A stretch of 64,000 nt of DNA from Chryseolinea soli (GCF_003589925.1 NZ_CP032382.1:930001-994000); one strand, 5' to 3'. Shown: positions 52,130-61,763, counted from the first letter of the stretch. Translations and numbers: made by a program. The notes: generated by a model from the sequence alone, not told the origin.

Positions 52130-53698
52130 TTACTTCGCGTAGGCTACGCTGCGCATTTCGCGGATCACGGTCACTTTCACCTGGCCGGGATATTGCATGT
52201 CGCGTTCGATCTTTTGCGAGATGTCGAAGCTGAGTTGACCTGCCCGTTCGTCGGTGGCCTTCTCGGCATCCACGATCACGCGGAGCTCACGGCCCGCCTG
52301 GATCGCGTAGCACTTGTCTACACCGTCGAAGCTCAGACCCAATTGTTCCAGTTCTTTGAGACGCTTGATGTATTGCTCCATCACCTCGCGACGGGCACCG
52401 GGGCGCGCACCGCTGATGGCGTCGCACGATTGCACGATGGGCGAGATGATGTTGGTCATCTCAATTTCGTCGTGGTGGGCACCGATGGCGTTGCAAATGG
52501 CGGGGTGCTCTTTGTATTTCTGTGCCAGTTCCATACCCACAATAGCGTGAGGTTTCTCCAACTCTTCGGGCCACACCTTGCCGATGTCGTGTAACAGACC
52601 GGCGCGCTTGGCTTGCTTTACGTTCAACCCTAATTCGCTCGCCATGATGGCACACAGGTTGGCCACTTCGCGCGAGTGCTGCAACAAATTTTGTCCATAC
52701 GACGAGCGGAAGCGCATGCGGCCCACCATCTTCACCAGTTCGGGATGCAACCCGTGAATGCCCAGGTCGATGACGGTGCGTTCACCGATCTCCACGATCT
52801 CGTCTTCAATATTTTTGGTGGTCTTGGCCACGATCTCTTCGATGCGCGCGGGGTGGATGCGTCCATCCTGAACCAACCGGTGCAGCGACAACCGGGCGAT
52901 CTCGCGACGCACGGGATCGAAGCCCGAAATGATGATCGCTTCGGGAGTGTCGTCCACGATGATTTCCACGCCGGTGGCGGCCTCCAGGGCGCGGATGTTG
53001 CGTCCTTCGCGACCGATCACTTTTCCTTTGATGTCGTCGCTTTCGATGTTGAAGATCGACACGCAGTTCTCGATGGCATGCTCGGTGGCGGTGCGCTGGA
53101 TGGTTTCGATCACGATCTTCTTGGCTTCCTTGGTGGCCGACAGCTTGGCTTGTTCCATGATGTCTTTCACATAGCTGGAGGCGCGGGTCTGGGCCTCGTC
53201 TTTCAGGCTGGCGATCAGCTGCTCGCGGGCCTCGTCAGCGGTGAGCTTGCTGATGTTTTCCAGCACCTGGATCTTTTGCTGATTGAATTTGTCGAGCTCT
53301 TCCTTGCGTTTTTTGGTGTGTTCCAGTTGGGCCGACAGGTCGAGGCGAATGTCGTCTAATTCGCCTTCTTTGCGTTTGAGGTTCTCGATCTCTTTGCTGA
53401 GGGTGGCCTCGCGTTGTTTGATCTTTTGCTCGTTGCTAATGATAAGGCTCTTCTTCTTGTTGGCTTCTTCCTCGAATTCGGTCTTCATTTTCAGAAGCTT
53501 TTCTTTGGCTTCCAGGATGCGGTCCTTTTTCAGGTTTTCTGCGGCGATTTCGGCTTCCTTGATGATGAGCTTGGCTTTGGCCTCGGCGTTCTCCTCGTTC
53601 TTTTGAAGTTTTCTTTTATAGAGGAGAGACCCGATCAACAGACTCAGCAGGATCGTTGCGATCGCGCTGACCACGATAACTATGACGGTCGGTGACAT
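52130..53698 (-). CDS. rny: Ribonuclease Y
   Basis: 522 residues, the standard length. An N-terminal membrane anchor (about 4-25) is followed by a long coiled coil (about 30-200), a KH domain ([23 protein letters not shown]), and an HD hydrolase domain with [12 protein letters not shown] and [10 protein letters not shown] (His-Asp metal pair) and HHDEIEMTN. It is an endoribonuclease that starts mRNA decay in many Firmicutes and is present in Bacteroidota. It lies downstream of zapA with a 78-base gap containing a small hairpin. Confidence 0.97.
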   Translation of the reverse strand: MSPTVIVIVVSAIATILLSLLIGSLLYKRKLQKNEENAEAKAKLIIKEAEIAAENLKKDRILEAKEKLLKMKTEFEEEANKKKSLIISNEQKIKQREATLSKEIENLKRKEGELDDIRLDLSAQLEHTKKRKEELDKFNQQKIQVLENISKLTADEAREQLIASLKDEAQTRASSYVKDIMEQAKLSATKEAKKIVIETIQRTATEHAIENCVSIFNIESDDIKGKVIGREGRNIRALEAATGVEIIVDDTPEAIIISGFDPVRREIARLSLHRLVQDGRIHPARIEEIVAKTTKNIEDEIVEIGERTVIDLGIHGLHPELVKMVGRMRFRSSYGQNLLQHSREVANLCAIMASELGLNVKQAKRAGLLHDIGKVWPEELEKPHAIVGMELAQKYKEHPAICNAIGAHHDEIEMTNIISPIVQSCDAISGARPGARREVMEQYIKRLKELEQLGLSFDGVDKCYAIQAGRELRVIVDAEKATDERAGQLSFDISQKIERDMQYPGQVKVTVIREMRSVAYAK

Positions 53699-53709
53699 AA
53701 AATAGATAT

Positions 53710-53730
53710 GGGTTATATATACACTAACCC
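53710..53730. repeat. Small hairpin in the rny leader
   Basis: GGGTTA (53710-53715) and TAACCC (53725-53730) form a perfect 6-base stem with a 9-base loop, ending 11 bases upstream of the rny start codon. It could affect rny translation or be an RNase site for autoregulation; this is inference. Confidence 0.4.
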
Positions 53731-53776
53731 CGGATTGCCGCCTTGGCTCAGGAAAGAGAAAGGGAGTGCGAAGAAA

Positions 53777-54064
53777 TCAGAGAATGGATTGGGAGACGAG
53801 GTGGTTGATTTGGCTAACTTTCTCAAACACCGTTTGGTCGATCACCTGGTAGGTTTCCTCGGCCGCCATCTTGTCTACCAGGCAGTCGAAGGCCACCATG
53901 GCCAACAGATCTTGTTTATCATCTATCCCAAATTGCTCCCGGTAAGTCTTTAATTTTTCATTGATGATCTTGCTGGCCAGTCGAACGCGCTCTTCATCCG
54001 TTAGCTTCACCTTCATTGGGTATTCGCGGTCTGCTATCTTGATTTTTATTGAGAGGTCGTCCAT
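53777..54064 (-). CDS. zapA: Cell division protein ZapA
   Basis: 95 residues. The beta-strand start LSIKIKIADREYPMKVK and the helix LTDEERVRLASKIINEKLKTYR are typical of ZapA, followed by a coiled-coil tail. ZapA bundles FtsZ at the division site. It lies 23 bases after the coiled-coil gene that precedes it and is probably co-transcribed with it and with rny. Confidence 0.93.
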   Translation of the reverse strand: MDDLSIKIKIADREYPMKVKLTDEERVRLASKIINEKLKTYREQFGIDDKQDLLAMVAFDCLVDKMAAEETYQVIDQTVFEKVSQINHLVSQSIL

Positions 54065-54087
54065 GAAATATGCTTACAGGGTTCCTT

Positions 54088-54384
54088 TTATCTGCTTAAA
54101 TGGGCGATACACTTGTCGATCTCTCGAATGTATTCGTCCACTTTCTTCTTCAACTCCGAAACACTTCCGTCTTCCGGGTTTAAACTATCCACAATTTTAG
54201 TGATTTTCGCTTGATTATGAAAGCCTGCAAGCTGCTCATCGCGGGCGCGAATGGCTCCCTTCAGATCCTGGTTCTCTTTTTTCAGGCTTTTCAGCTCTTC
54301 CTTTAGGTTCTTGTGTTCGTTGACGAGCACCAAGATTTTGCGCTCCAACCCGTTGAGGTTGGTTTTTAAGAGTTCCTGATCCAT
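54088..54384 (-). CDS. ZapB-like coiled-coil protein
   Basis: 98 residues, almost all coiled coil (heptads through LERKILVLVNEHKNLKEELK and SLKKENQDLKGAIRARDEQL), with a less regular C-terminal part. In Bacteroidota a gene of this type often sits before zapA, and in gammaproteobacteria ZapB is the coiled-coil partner of ZapA. Sequence similarity to ZapB cannot be claimed by eye; the link rests on size, coil and neighbourhood. 175 bases separate it from pheT. Confidence 0.72.
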   Translation of the reverse strand: MDQELLKTNLNGLERKILVLVNEHKNLKEELKSLKKENQDLKGAIRARDEQLAGFHNQAKITKIVDSLNPEDGSVSELKKKVDEYIREIDKCIAHLSR

Positions 54385-54559
54385 GCGAATTTTTTTTGCC
54401 TTCGCCTACGCGTCGGCCGTTAAAACCAATTTATCTGTCGCAGCCCCGATAAAATCCGAGAACCCGTCTTCCCTTCCTTCCGTTCTGCACGCCGGGCCTC
54501 CTATCCCACCCTGCTGCCATCCTATAGTCATTACGTTCCAACCCAAGCCAAGGGTTGCC

Positions 54560-56977
54560 TTATTTCCGGATCACGGCCCCTAATTGCTCCTCGAAGGCCG
54601 TCATCAGCGCTGCCATGGTCTGGTCTATCTCTTCGTCTGTCAGGGTCTTCTGCTCATTCAGCAGGGTGAAGCCCAGGGCATACGCTTTCTTTCCTTGCGG
54701 GATGTTCTCTCCTTCATACACATCGAACGCAATAATGTTTTTAATCAACCGCTTCTCCGTAGCCATGACCAGGTTGCGTATCTCATCGAAGCTAACCTGC
54801 TTGTCGATCACCAACGACAAGTCTCTTCTTACTTCGGGAAATTTCGTCACTTCCTGAATTACTAACTTAGGGTTTGCCGATTGGAAAAGCAAGGACGTAT
54901 AAAGCTCAGCATAAAATAAATCTTGCTTCATGCCAAAATCTTTCAGCAACGCAGCTTTTACTTTTCCAAGCTTGCCGATTTCCACATTTCCGCGCAACAA
55001 CCTCACACCGTATTCCAGTACCGGATCAGTAATAGATTCCTGCTTTAGGTTGGGCAGTCCCGATTTTAGCACGATGTGCAGTACGTGTTGCGCCAGGTCG
55101 TAGTATGTGGTGGGTTGTGTCTTATGCCGCCAGTTCTCCGTCTCCACGTTGCCGGTCATATACAACGCCAGACGCTCCTCCTCCTTGTAGGCACCGCCCT
55201 CTTTGTAATAGATCTTGCCGAACTCGTACACCTTCAGGTCTTTCTGCCGGCGGTTGATGTTATAGGCACAAACTTCCAATCCCGTAAACAGCAGCGTTTG
55301 CCGCAAGATGCCTTGCTCTTCGCTCAGCTTATTCAAGATCTCGATGGCTTCACCCTTAAACTTCAGGTTGTGCTTTTGCTGGTAGGCATAGTTGGTCAGC
55401 GAGTTGGTCCAAATCTCGTTGAAGCCATTGCCGGTCAGCAACTCGCCCAGGTTCCGCTTGTACTTGTCGATATCCTTTACGGGAAATTCTGCCAGGAAGT
55501 CGGTGCGCGCGATGTCGGACAGTTCGATATTGTTGAAGCCGTAGATGCGCAGGATTTCCTCCACCACATCCGCTTCCTGTGTCACGTCCACGCGATACGG
55601 AGGAACCGAAACCATGTATCGATCGTCCTTTACATCCATGACACGAATATCGAGCCTGGAGAGAATGCCGTGAACTTCGTTTCGTGGAATGACCTTACCG
55701 ATCAACCGATTAACATTTTTGTCTTTTACTTCAATGCTCCGGTTTTGAATGGGTGCCGGATAAACATCGGCCACCGGCGATGAGATCTTTCCGCCGCCAA
55801 GTTCCTTGATCAACAACGCCGCACGCTTCAACGCATAGACGGTGATGTTCGGATCGGTGCCCCGCTCAAAGCGGAACGATGCATCGGTCTTCAACTGGTG
55901 ATGTTGTGATGTTTTGCGAACATACACCGGCGAGAAACACGCACTTTCCAGGAAAATATTTTTCGATTGTCCCGTGATGCCCGACTTTGCCCCGCCAAAC
56001 ACACCCGCAATGCACATGCCTTCTTGCTTGCCATTGCAGATCATGAGGTCGGTGTCCAGCAGCGTGCGCTCTTTGTTGTCGAGCGTCACGAATTTGGTGC
56101 CGGCGGGCAAGGTCTTCACGATCACTTTGCCTCCCGCGATCTGGTCCGCATCAAAAGCATGCAGCGGCTGCCCCATTTCATGGCAAACAAAGTTGGTGAT
56201 ATCCACCACGTTGTTAATAGGCGTGAGCCCGATGGCGAGCAGGCGGTTCTTTAACCATTCGGGTGATTCTTTTACCATTACACCGGAAAGCGTCACCCCC
56301 GAATAGCGCGGGCAAGCCGCGGTATTCTCCACTTCAATCGGAATGACGAGACTCGAATCGTCTGCGGCAAAGCTGTCTACCGACGGCCAGCGGATCTCGC
56401 GGCTCAGCGAGGCTTTGATGTCGCGGGCCACACCGATGTGCGATGCCGCATCCGCGCGATTGGGTGTTAACCCGATCTCTATAATGTAGTCTGAAGAAAT
56501 GTTATAGAAAGAAGCGGCGGGCGTTCCGTTGGGAACATCCGTGTTCAACACAATGATACCGGCATGGCTTTCGCCCAGCCCGATCTCGTCCTCTGCACAG
56601 ATCATTCCTTCCGACTGTTCACCGCGGATCTTTGCCAGCTTGATCGTGAAGGGTTCCCCCTTCGTTGGGTGTACGGTCGTTCCCGGGAGGGCTACTACCA
56701 CTTTTTGGCCAGCAGCCACGTTGGGAGCTCCACAAACAATGGGCAAGATCCTGCCGCCACCAACGTCTACCGTGGTCACCGAAAGTTTGTCGGCATTGGG
56801 ATGCTTGGCACAGGTGAGCACCTGGCCAATGACGAGCCCCTGCAGTCCACCCTTCACGGTTTCATGCACCTCCACGCTCTCTACCTCCAGCCCCGTGTTG
56901 GTCAGCACCTTGCCAATGGCATCGGCGGTTTCAGGGATGTCGATATACTCCTTCAGCCAATTGTAAGAAATGGTCAT
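54560..56977 (-). CDS. pheT: Phenylalanine-tRNA ligase beta subunit
   Basis: 805 residues, standard length. Motifs: the N-terminal TISYNWLKEYIDIPET, an EMAP-II-like tRNA-binding domain (LVIGQVLTCAKHPNADKLS), the B3/B4 editing domain (FVCHEMGQPLHAFD), B5 (KVIPRNEVHGILSRLDI), and the C-terminal FDX-ACB domain (FPEVRRDLSLVIDKQVSF, GFTLLNEQKTLTDEEID). It charges tRNA-Phe with the alpha subunit, whose gene is not in the window. Confidence 0.98.
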   Translation of the reverse strand: MTISYNWLKEYIDIPETADAIGKVLTNTGLEVESVEVHETVKGGLQGLVIGQVLTCAKHPNADKLSVTTVDVGGGRILPIVCGAPNVAAGQKVVVALPGTTVHPTKGEPFTIKLAKIRGEQSEGMICAEDEIGLGESHAGIIVLNTDVPNGTPAASFYNISSDYIIEIGLTPNRADAASHIGVARDIKASLSREIRWPSVDSFAADDSSLVIPIEVENTAACPRYSGVTLSGVMVKESPEWLKNRLLAIGLTPINNVVDITNFVCHEMGQPLHAFDADQIAGGKVIVKTLPAGTKFVTLDNKERTLLDTDLMICNGKQEGMCIAGVFGGAKSGITGQSKNIFLESACFSPVYVRKTSQHHQLKTDASFRFERGTDPNITVYALKRAALLIKELGGGKISSPVADVYPAPIQNRSIEVKDKNVNRLIGKVIPRNEVHGILSRLDIRVMDVKDDRYMVSVPPYRVDVTQEADVVEEILRIYGFNNIELSDIARTDFLAEFPVKDIDKYKRNLGELLTGNGFNEIWTNSLTNYAYQQKHNLKFKGEAIEILNKLSEEQGILRQTLLFTGLEVCAYNINRRQKDLKVYEFGKIYYKEGGAYKEEERLALYMTGNVETENWRHKTQPTTYYDLAQHVLHIVLKSGLPNLKQESITDPVLEYGVRLLRGNVEIGKLGKVKAALLKDFGMKQDLFYAELYTSLLFQSANPKLVIQEVTKFPEVRRDLSLVIDKQVSFDEIRNLVMATEKRLIKNIIAFDVYEGENIPQGKKAYALGFTLLNEQKTLTDEEIDQTMAALMTAFEEQLGAVIRK

Positions 56978-57123
56978 TTGCTATACTGTAAAGGGTGTAA
57001 AAATAAGCCCTTTGAAAGGAAGTAAAAATAGTTTCCGTAAAAGAACTGAACCGAAAAGACCCAATCCGCAAACAACACAAGCCGCCCCTGCGACATCTTT
57101 GCGTCTTGGAGCCTTTCTTTGTT

Positions 57124-57140
57124 CGCCGAAGCTTTAGCGA
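57124..57140. repeat. Dispersed repeat CGCCGAAGCTTTAGCGA, copy 1
   Basis: The same 17-base core occurs inverted at 63517-63533. Both copies lie in intergenic DNA. Its internal GCCGAAGC and GCTTTAGC suggest an imperfect palindrome, as in REP-type elements. Here it sits between pheT and the DUF1684 gene. Confidence 0.55.
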
Positions 57141-57165
57141 GAGGTGAGACGGCTCAAAATGACTC

Positions 57166-57783
57166 TCAATGGTAGGTCTTCTCCCCCGCCCGCAAGGCAA
57201 CCTTCAACAGGTTTTCTGCCGGAGGAAAGGGGCATGAATATTTTTCGATGTATGCGCAGTACGGGTTGTAGGCCTTGTTAAAATCAAGCGTAATGGTATT
57301 GCTCCCCGGTGTCTTATTCACATCCAGATAGCGCCCCGCGCCATACGTTTCGGAAGCACTGGTCTCATCCCCAAACGCCAGGAAAAGCTTCCCGCGGAAG
57401 GGGCCCATGTCGGTCACTTCCAGGATCAACAGCCGGTTATGGAAACCGTCGAGGTCGAAGTCGGCATAGGCATATTCGATATAGCGCTGCTCGTTGGCGT
57501 CGCTGGTGGCGAGCACCACCATCTTTTTACTTTGAATGGGGGTGATGTCGGCGGTGATCTTATATTTTGGATCTACCGGGAAATACTTCAAGCCTTCAAA
57601 GGCCTTCCCGTCGGTAACAAAGGGTGATTCGGGCGACGTGCGCATGAAGCGGTCTTTTTCTTCCCGTTCTTTTCTTATTTCATCTACATACGCAGACGAG
57701 TCATGGCTTCCCATGAACGAGTACAACACGCTTGCCAACACCACGGCAACGACAAGGAGTAACAGTATGTTTTTTGTTTTCAT
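57166..57783 (-). CDS. DUF1684 family protein
   Basis: 205 residues with a hydrophobic anchor or signal near residues 5-22. The body matches DUF1684: EIRKEREEKDRFMRTSPESP, then beta-rich YIEYAYADFDLDGFHNRLLI, AFGDETSASETYGAGRYLDV and the closing NPYCAYIEKYSCPFPPAENLL, which is the most conserved part. It should be periplasmic. Function unknown. Its ATG overlaps the end of the serine hydrolase gene by 4 bases, so the two are translationally coupled. Confidence 0.92.
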   Translation of the reverse strand: MKTKNILLLLVVAVVLASVLYSFMGSHDSSAYVDEIRKEREEKDRFMRTSPESPFVTDGKAFEGLKYFPVDPKYKITADITPIQSKKMVVLATSDANEQRYIEYAYADFDLDGFHNRLLILEVTDMGPFRGKLFLAFGDETSASETYGAGRYLDVNKTPGSNTITLDFNKAYNPYCAYIEKYSCPFPPAENLLKVALRAGEKTYH

Positions 57784-59036
57784 GGAACCAGGATTTGCCG
57801 GCGGAGTTTTCGTTCTTTCTCCTCCCAGGCGCGGACCGAATCTCGCTTGGGCTGCAGCAAGTTAAAGAATAGGGGAATACCATTGTCGGCCAGGTCGCCC
57901 GGAGCGTTGGCCAGGATGCACACGGCCAGGTGGTCTTTGGGATTCACCGCCACTTCACTGCGGTAGCCGTTGACATAACCGCCATGGTAGAGCAGCGTAT
58001 CGTCGGGATAATAGATCACACGCCAGCCCAAACCATAAAACGAATCGCTCAGCCGGTGCATCCGGCCATAGTTACGGTTCTTCGAACGGGCTTTTACTTC
58101 CGGGGTATAAAGTTGTTTCAAGGTTGCCGGCGAGATCACGTCGGGCCGGTTGCCCAACAAGGCGATCATCCACTGCGCCATATCGCTGATGCTGGCGTTC
58201 ACTCCTCCGGCAGGGGCTACGTTATAATAGGTGGACGTGATCGCGGCAGGCACCCATTGATTGCCACGGCGTTTGTGCGGCTTGGCGACGTTGGTGTTTT
58301 GCTGTATGCCGGCATAGTCGATAGAGGCCGTGAGCATGTGCAGGGGACCGAACACCCGCTGGCGCATCTCATCTTCATAACTCTTTCCGGTGGCCGATTC
58401 GATCACCCTCCCGATCAGGCTATACGCTACGTTCTGATAGCTATACGTTTCTCCCACCGGCGACGACAGGGGAATTCTTTTGAGCCACGACAACATCGAA
58501 TCCAGCGGCTTACCTTCCTCGACCATGTTGGTGTAGGTGTGATAGGGCAACCCCGTGGTATGCGACAACACATGACGGATGGTGAGCTTCTGGGTTTCTT
58601 CCGGCGAGTTCAGGGCGAAATGCGGCAAGCGATCCACGATGCGGTCGTTCCAATGCAGCACACTGTCTTGCACCAGGATGCCGGTGAGGAATGAGGCAAA
58701 ACATTTGGACACGGAGGCGATGCGAAACAACGTGTTCACGTCCACGAGCTGTGAAGCGTCGGCACTGCGGCGGCCCATGCCTTTCAAGAAAACGATCGTG
58801 GAATCCTGTACCACAGCAATGGCAGCACCGGGAGTGCCCGAAGCTTCGGCGAGCACCTTCAGCTGATCGTCATAGTCCTGAAGCACTTCTGCCAGGAAGG
58901 GATTGATGGGCTTGGGCTGGGCAGTGGCCTTCTGGGCAGGCTGCTCGGCAGCAGCTTTCTCTTTGGCCACCTGGGCGATCAAAAATGGTATGATGATCAG
59001 CAGGGCGCCGATAAAAATATAGTGCTTCAATTTCAT
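57780..59036 (-). CDS. Serine hydrolase of the class C beta-lactamase family
   Basis: 418 residues with an N-terminal hydrophobic segment (signal or anchor, about 5-22). Active site: the SxxK serine in IASVSKCF, the YxN tyrosine in YSYQNVAYS, and HGG replacing KTG in LYHGGYVNGYRS. The family includes D-aminopeptidases, esterases, penicillin-binding proteins and true beta-lactamases; HGG in the last motif is common in the non-lactamase members. Substrate unknown. It follows radC by 27 bases and is coupled to the DUF1684 gene. Confidence 0.9.
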   Translation of the reverse strand: MKLKHYIFIGALLIIIPFLIAQVAKEKAAAEQPAQKATAQPKPINPFLAEVLQDYDDQLKVLAEASGTPGAAIAVVQDSTIVFLKGMGRRSADASQLVDVNTLFRIASVSKCFASFLTGILVQDSVLHWNDRIVDRLPHFALNSPEETQKLTIRHVLSHTTGLPYHTYTNMVEEGKPLDSMLSWLKRIPLSSPVGETYSYQNVAYSLIGRVIESATGKSYEDEMRQRVFGPLHMLTASIDYAGIQQNTNVAKPHKRRGNQWVPAAITSTYYNVAPAGGVNASISDMAQWMIALLGNRPDVISPATLKQLYTPEVKARSKNRNYGRMHRLSDSFYGLGWRVIYYPDDTLLYHGGYVNGYRSEVAVNPKDHLAVCILANAPGDLADNGIPLFFNLLQPKRDSVRAWEEKERKLRRQILVP

Positions 59037-59063
59037 CCTGCGGCTCCGGACGGTGGGGTCTCC

Positions 59064-59762
59064 TCACATCAGTCCTTCATCTGCAAAGCTAAAATATTTC
59101 CGGCCCGCCACGATGATATGATCCAGAACTTGTATGTCCAGCAGTTTACCGGCGGCTTTTAGTCTTTGGGTTAGGTCGCGGTCTGCCATGCTGGGCTCCC
59201 GGTTTCCCGACGGATGGTTGTGGGCGAGGATCACGCTGCACGCCAGCTCGTCGAGCGCGGCCTTGAAGATGATCTTCGGATCGGCCACTGTACCGGACAC
59301 ACCCCCTTGACTCACCAGGCATTTTTTTATTACCCGGTTGGCACGGTTCAAAAGGATGACCCAAAATTGTTCGTGGGCAGCATCGGAAAGTTCGCCCTGA
59401 AGCAGGTCATAGGCCGCCTGGGAACTGGCGATCGTTGGCTTTTCATCGGGGATAAAATCGACACGGCGGCGTCCGAGCTCGAGGGCGGCCATCAGGGTGA
59501 GCGCCTTTGCTTCGCCGATGCCGGCAATCTTTGTGAAGTCTTTGACGGTGAGCCCGCCAAAATCGTGAAGGTTGTTATTGACGCTTTTGAGCAACTCCTT
59601 GGCCACGTCCATAGCGTTGAGTGTGGTGGTGCCGGTGCACAACAGAATGGCGATCAATTCTGCGTCGCTCAGGGCAGGTCTTCCTTTCTTGAGGAGTTTC
59701 TCGCGGGGTTGGTCTTCGGGCGCCCAATCTTTGATGGTGATCTTTTGCTCTCTTGTCTTCAT
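59064..59762 (-). CDS. radC: RadC-family protein (JAB metalloprotease-like)
   Basis: 232 residues from the ATG at 59762 (MKTREQKITIKDW); seven more codons are open upstream. Residues 1-100 hold the helix-hairpin-helix N-domain (FTKIAGIGEAKALTLMAALELGR); the C-terminal JAB domain has the metal motif HNHPSG followed by an aspartate (S..DRDLT). The E. coli RadC repair role was withdrawn, so the molecular function is uncertain. Confidence 0.94.
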   Translation of the reverse strand: MKTREQKITIKDWAPEDQPREKLLKKGRPALSDAELIAILLCTGTTTLNAMDVAKELLKSVNNNLHDFGGLTVKDFTKIAGIGEAKALTLMAALELGRRRVDFIPDEKPTIASSQAAYDLLQGELSDAAHEQFWVILLNRANRVIKKCLVSQGGVSGTVADPKIIFKAALDELACSVILAHNHPSGNREPSMADRDLTQRLKAAGKLLDIQVLDHIIVAGRKYFSFADEGLM

Positions 59763-59829
59763 AGCAGCTAACCGGCAGACCAAGATACATTCTCCCGCTC
59801 GATTTGAGTCAAAAAAACCACAAAAAAAT

Positions 59830-59850
59830 AAGCCCTGTTGGACAGGGCTT
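59830..59850 (-). terminator. Rho-independent terminator after rpsT
   Basis: Perfect 9-base stem (AAGCCCTGT with ACAGGGCTT) and a 3-base loop, followed on the minus strand by TATTTTTTTTG. It lies 34 bases past the rpsT stop. Confidence 0.92.
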
Positions 59851-59883
59851 ACCAGTATGTATCGTCAAGGATTGACTCCTTTG

Positions 59884-60138
59884 TTACGCGAGCTTGTTAA
59901 CGAATTTGGTCAGTTTCGACTTCTGATTGGCAGCTTTTTTCCAATGAATCACGTTTTTCTTTGCCAATTTATCAATCATCGAAGAAACTTCTTTCAAAAG
60001 CGCCTCTGCTTCCGTTTTCACGGTGGAGGTTCTCAATTTCTTGATGAAAGTACGGGTAGTCTTATGCTGATAGCGGTTTCTTACACGCTTTACTTCGTTG
60101 GCGCGGATTCTTTTTTCTGCTGACTTATGATTTGCCAT
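59884..60138 (-). CDS. rpsT: 30S ribosomal protein S20
   Basis: 84 residues, the usual length, rich in lysine and arginine: MANHKSAEKRIRANEVKRVR then QHKTTRTFIKKL, DKLAKKNVIHWKKAANQKSK and LTKFVNKLA at the end. It is a primary 16S rRNA binder of the 30S body. It stands alone between a near-consensus promoter and a strong terminator. Confidence 0.98.
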   Translation of the reverse strand: MANHKSAEKRIRANEVKRVRNRYQHKTTRTFIKKLRTSTVKTEAEALLKEVSSMIDKLAKKNVIHWKKAANQKSKLTKFVNKLA

Positions 60139-60163
60139 ATGCTTTCTCTAAAAATAAGGACTG

Positions 60164-60193
60164 CAAAGGTAAGGGATTTGTGGAATTTGCAAA
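60164..60193 (-). promoter_or_regulatory. Near-consensus promoter of rpsT
   Basis: Minus strand: TTTG (60193-60190), 18 bases, then TACCTTTG (60171-60164), matching both Bacteroidota consensus boxes. The -7 box is 25 bases upstream of the ATG. The rest of the gene-free stretch to 60498 shows no gene; it has AT-rich runs and a GC-rich patch near 60390-60410 but no clean hairpin. Confidence 0.82.
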
Positions 60194-60498
60194 AGGCTGG
60201 GTCCGTCAAATCTGTCGTAAAGATAGAAAAATGCCCGCCAATGCTGTTTTTTCGGTGATTTCGACCCCCACCTGGCTCAAAATATTTTTGATCACCCCGG
60301 CATCCAGCAGGCTTGCGAAAGCCCTGAGCCATTCAAAAACGCAGAAATCATGATTTATGGAGGCATTCTGAGTGCGTTTTTGCGGCCGTTCGTCCCCCTC
60401 GGGAGGCCCTGATTTTTTCCATTTCGGTCAGCCATTGATTAGATTAGTTGTACCAAAGTGTCCCTCGTTTTCCTCTATCTAAAAAACCGTTGATGGTT

Positions 60499-61461
60499 AT
60501 GAAGCGGATCGTTCTTTCCACCGCGCTGGCGGCGTGTCTTGTTCTTTTTTCAAACTGGGGTTTCTTTGGGCATGAGCGCATCAACCGCCTGGCCGTTTTC
60601 ATTCTTCCCCCGGAGATGATCGGATTTTATAAGGCCAACCTGCACTACATTGTCGAAGCGGCTGTGAACCCCGACCGGCGGCGCTATTCCGTGAAAGAAG
60701 AGGCGCCACGCCACTACATCGACCTGGATCACTATGGCGACAGCGTCTTTCAGAAGATGCCTCAAAGTTGGAACGCGGCGGTGGCGAAATACTCCGAAGA
60801 TACGCTGCAGGCCTATGGCATCGTGCCCTGGCATATCAACCGTATGTATCACGCGCTGCGGGAGGCCTTCCAACTGCGTGATCCGGCCCGCATTCTGAAA
60901 GTGTCGGCCGAATTGGGGCACTATGTGGCCGATGCGCATGTGCCGCTGCATACCACCGAAAACTACAACGGTCAGCTCACCGGCCAGGAGGGCATCCATG
61001 GATTTTGGGAGTCGCGGTTGCCGGAATTATTTTCCGATCGCTACGACTTTTTCGTGGGCAAGGCCGAATACATCTCCAATCCGCAGCAAGCTGCCTGGAA
61101 GGCTGTAAAAGAATCTCATCGTCACCTGGGACAGGTGTTGGACGAAGAAAAGAAGCTCTCGGAAAAGATGGGCGACAAAAAATACACGTTCGAAACCAAA
61201 GGCCGGCAAACGGCAAAGGTATACGCACCTGCGTTTGCGGCAGCCTATCACCGCGCACTGCAGGGCATGGTCGAGCAACGCATGCGCGAAGCCATTAAAA
61301 TGGTGGGCGACCTCTGGTTCACCGCCTGGGTGGACGCCGGGCAGCCGGATCTGAAAAGTCTTATCGGCTACACGCCGAGCGAAGCGGAACTGGCTCAGCG
61401 CCGTGCGGAATTGGAACGATGGAAAAAACAAACCACCTCATCCAGGCCGCACGAAAATTAG
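60499..61461 (+). CDS. Secreted zinc-dependent S1/P1-nuclease-like protein
   Basis: 320 residues from the ATG at 60499 (MKRIVLSTALAACLVLFSNW); earlier in-frame ATGs at 60493 and 60448 would precede the signal peptide. The mature N-terminus WGFFGHERINRLAVF and the segments YIDLDHYGDS, HINRMYHALREAF and LGHYVADAHVPLHTTENYNG supply the aspartates and histidines of the trinuclear zinc site of the phospholipase C/P1 nuclease fold. Whether it cuts nucleic acid or phospholipid cannot be said. It overlaps the convergent gene by 4 bases. Confidence 0.85.
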   Translation: MKRIVLSTALAACLVLFSNWGFFGHERINRLAVFILPPEMIGFYKANLHYIVEAAVNPDRRRYSVKEEAPRHYIDLDHYGDSVFQKMPQSWNAAVAKYSEDTLQAYGIVPWHINRMYHALREAFQLRDPARILKVSAELGHYVADAHVPLHTTENYNGQLTGQEGIHGFWESRLPELFSDRYDFFVGKAEYISNPQQAAWKAVKESHRHLGQVLDEEKKLSEKMGDKKYTFETKGRQTAKVYAPAFAAAYHRALQGMVEQRMREAIKMVGDLWFTAWVDAGQPDLKSLIGYTPSEAELAQRRAELERWKKQTTSSRPHEN

Positions 61462-61745
61462 CGGAGCAAGGCGGTAGTGATCTCCTTCCATTCTTCTTTC
61501 AAACTTTTTTGACTGGCAGGCCGGTGCGCCAGTCGGTACCAATACAAGGCATTGCCCTGGTCGCCTTCTTTCCGGTGCAGGTAGGCATGCACCCACGAAC
61601 CTTCATCGGTGTGCACGTCCTGGGCAATATCGTGGGCTTTGTCCCATTGGTTGTTGGCGTCGTACCAGAGCGCTTCTACCAGTTTGTGAAGGCCCGCAGG
61701 GGGTGCGTTGTGGTTTAGGGTGGCGTTGAATTCGTCGAACGTCAT
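61458..61745 (-). CDS. Small conserved hypothetical protein
   Basis: 95 residues, helical, no signal. Sequence features: LHKLVEALWYDANNQWDKAHDIAQD, then the conserved-looking HTDEGSWVHAYLHRKEGD and ALYWYRLAHRP. Proteins of this size and pattern occur in several phyla; I know no function. It shares TTAG with the end of the nuclease-like gene. Confidence 0.8.
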   Translation of the reverse strand: MTFDEFNATLNHNAPPAGLHKLVEALWYDANNQWDKAHDIAQDVHTDEGSWVHAYLHRKEGDQGNALYWYRLAHRPASQKSLKEEWKEITTALLR

Positions 61746-61763
61746 GATGGGGTTTATCGTGGT

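Noticed and set aside
57780..59036. Beta-lactam resistance gene
   Set aside because: The protein is in the class C superfamily, but the third motif is HGG rather than KTG and its pairing with a DUF1684 gene gives no hint of antibiotic resistance.
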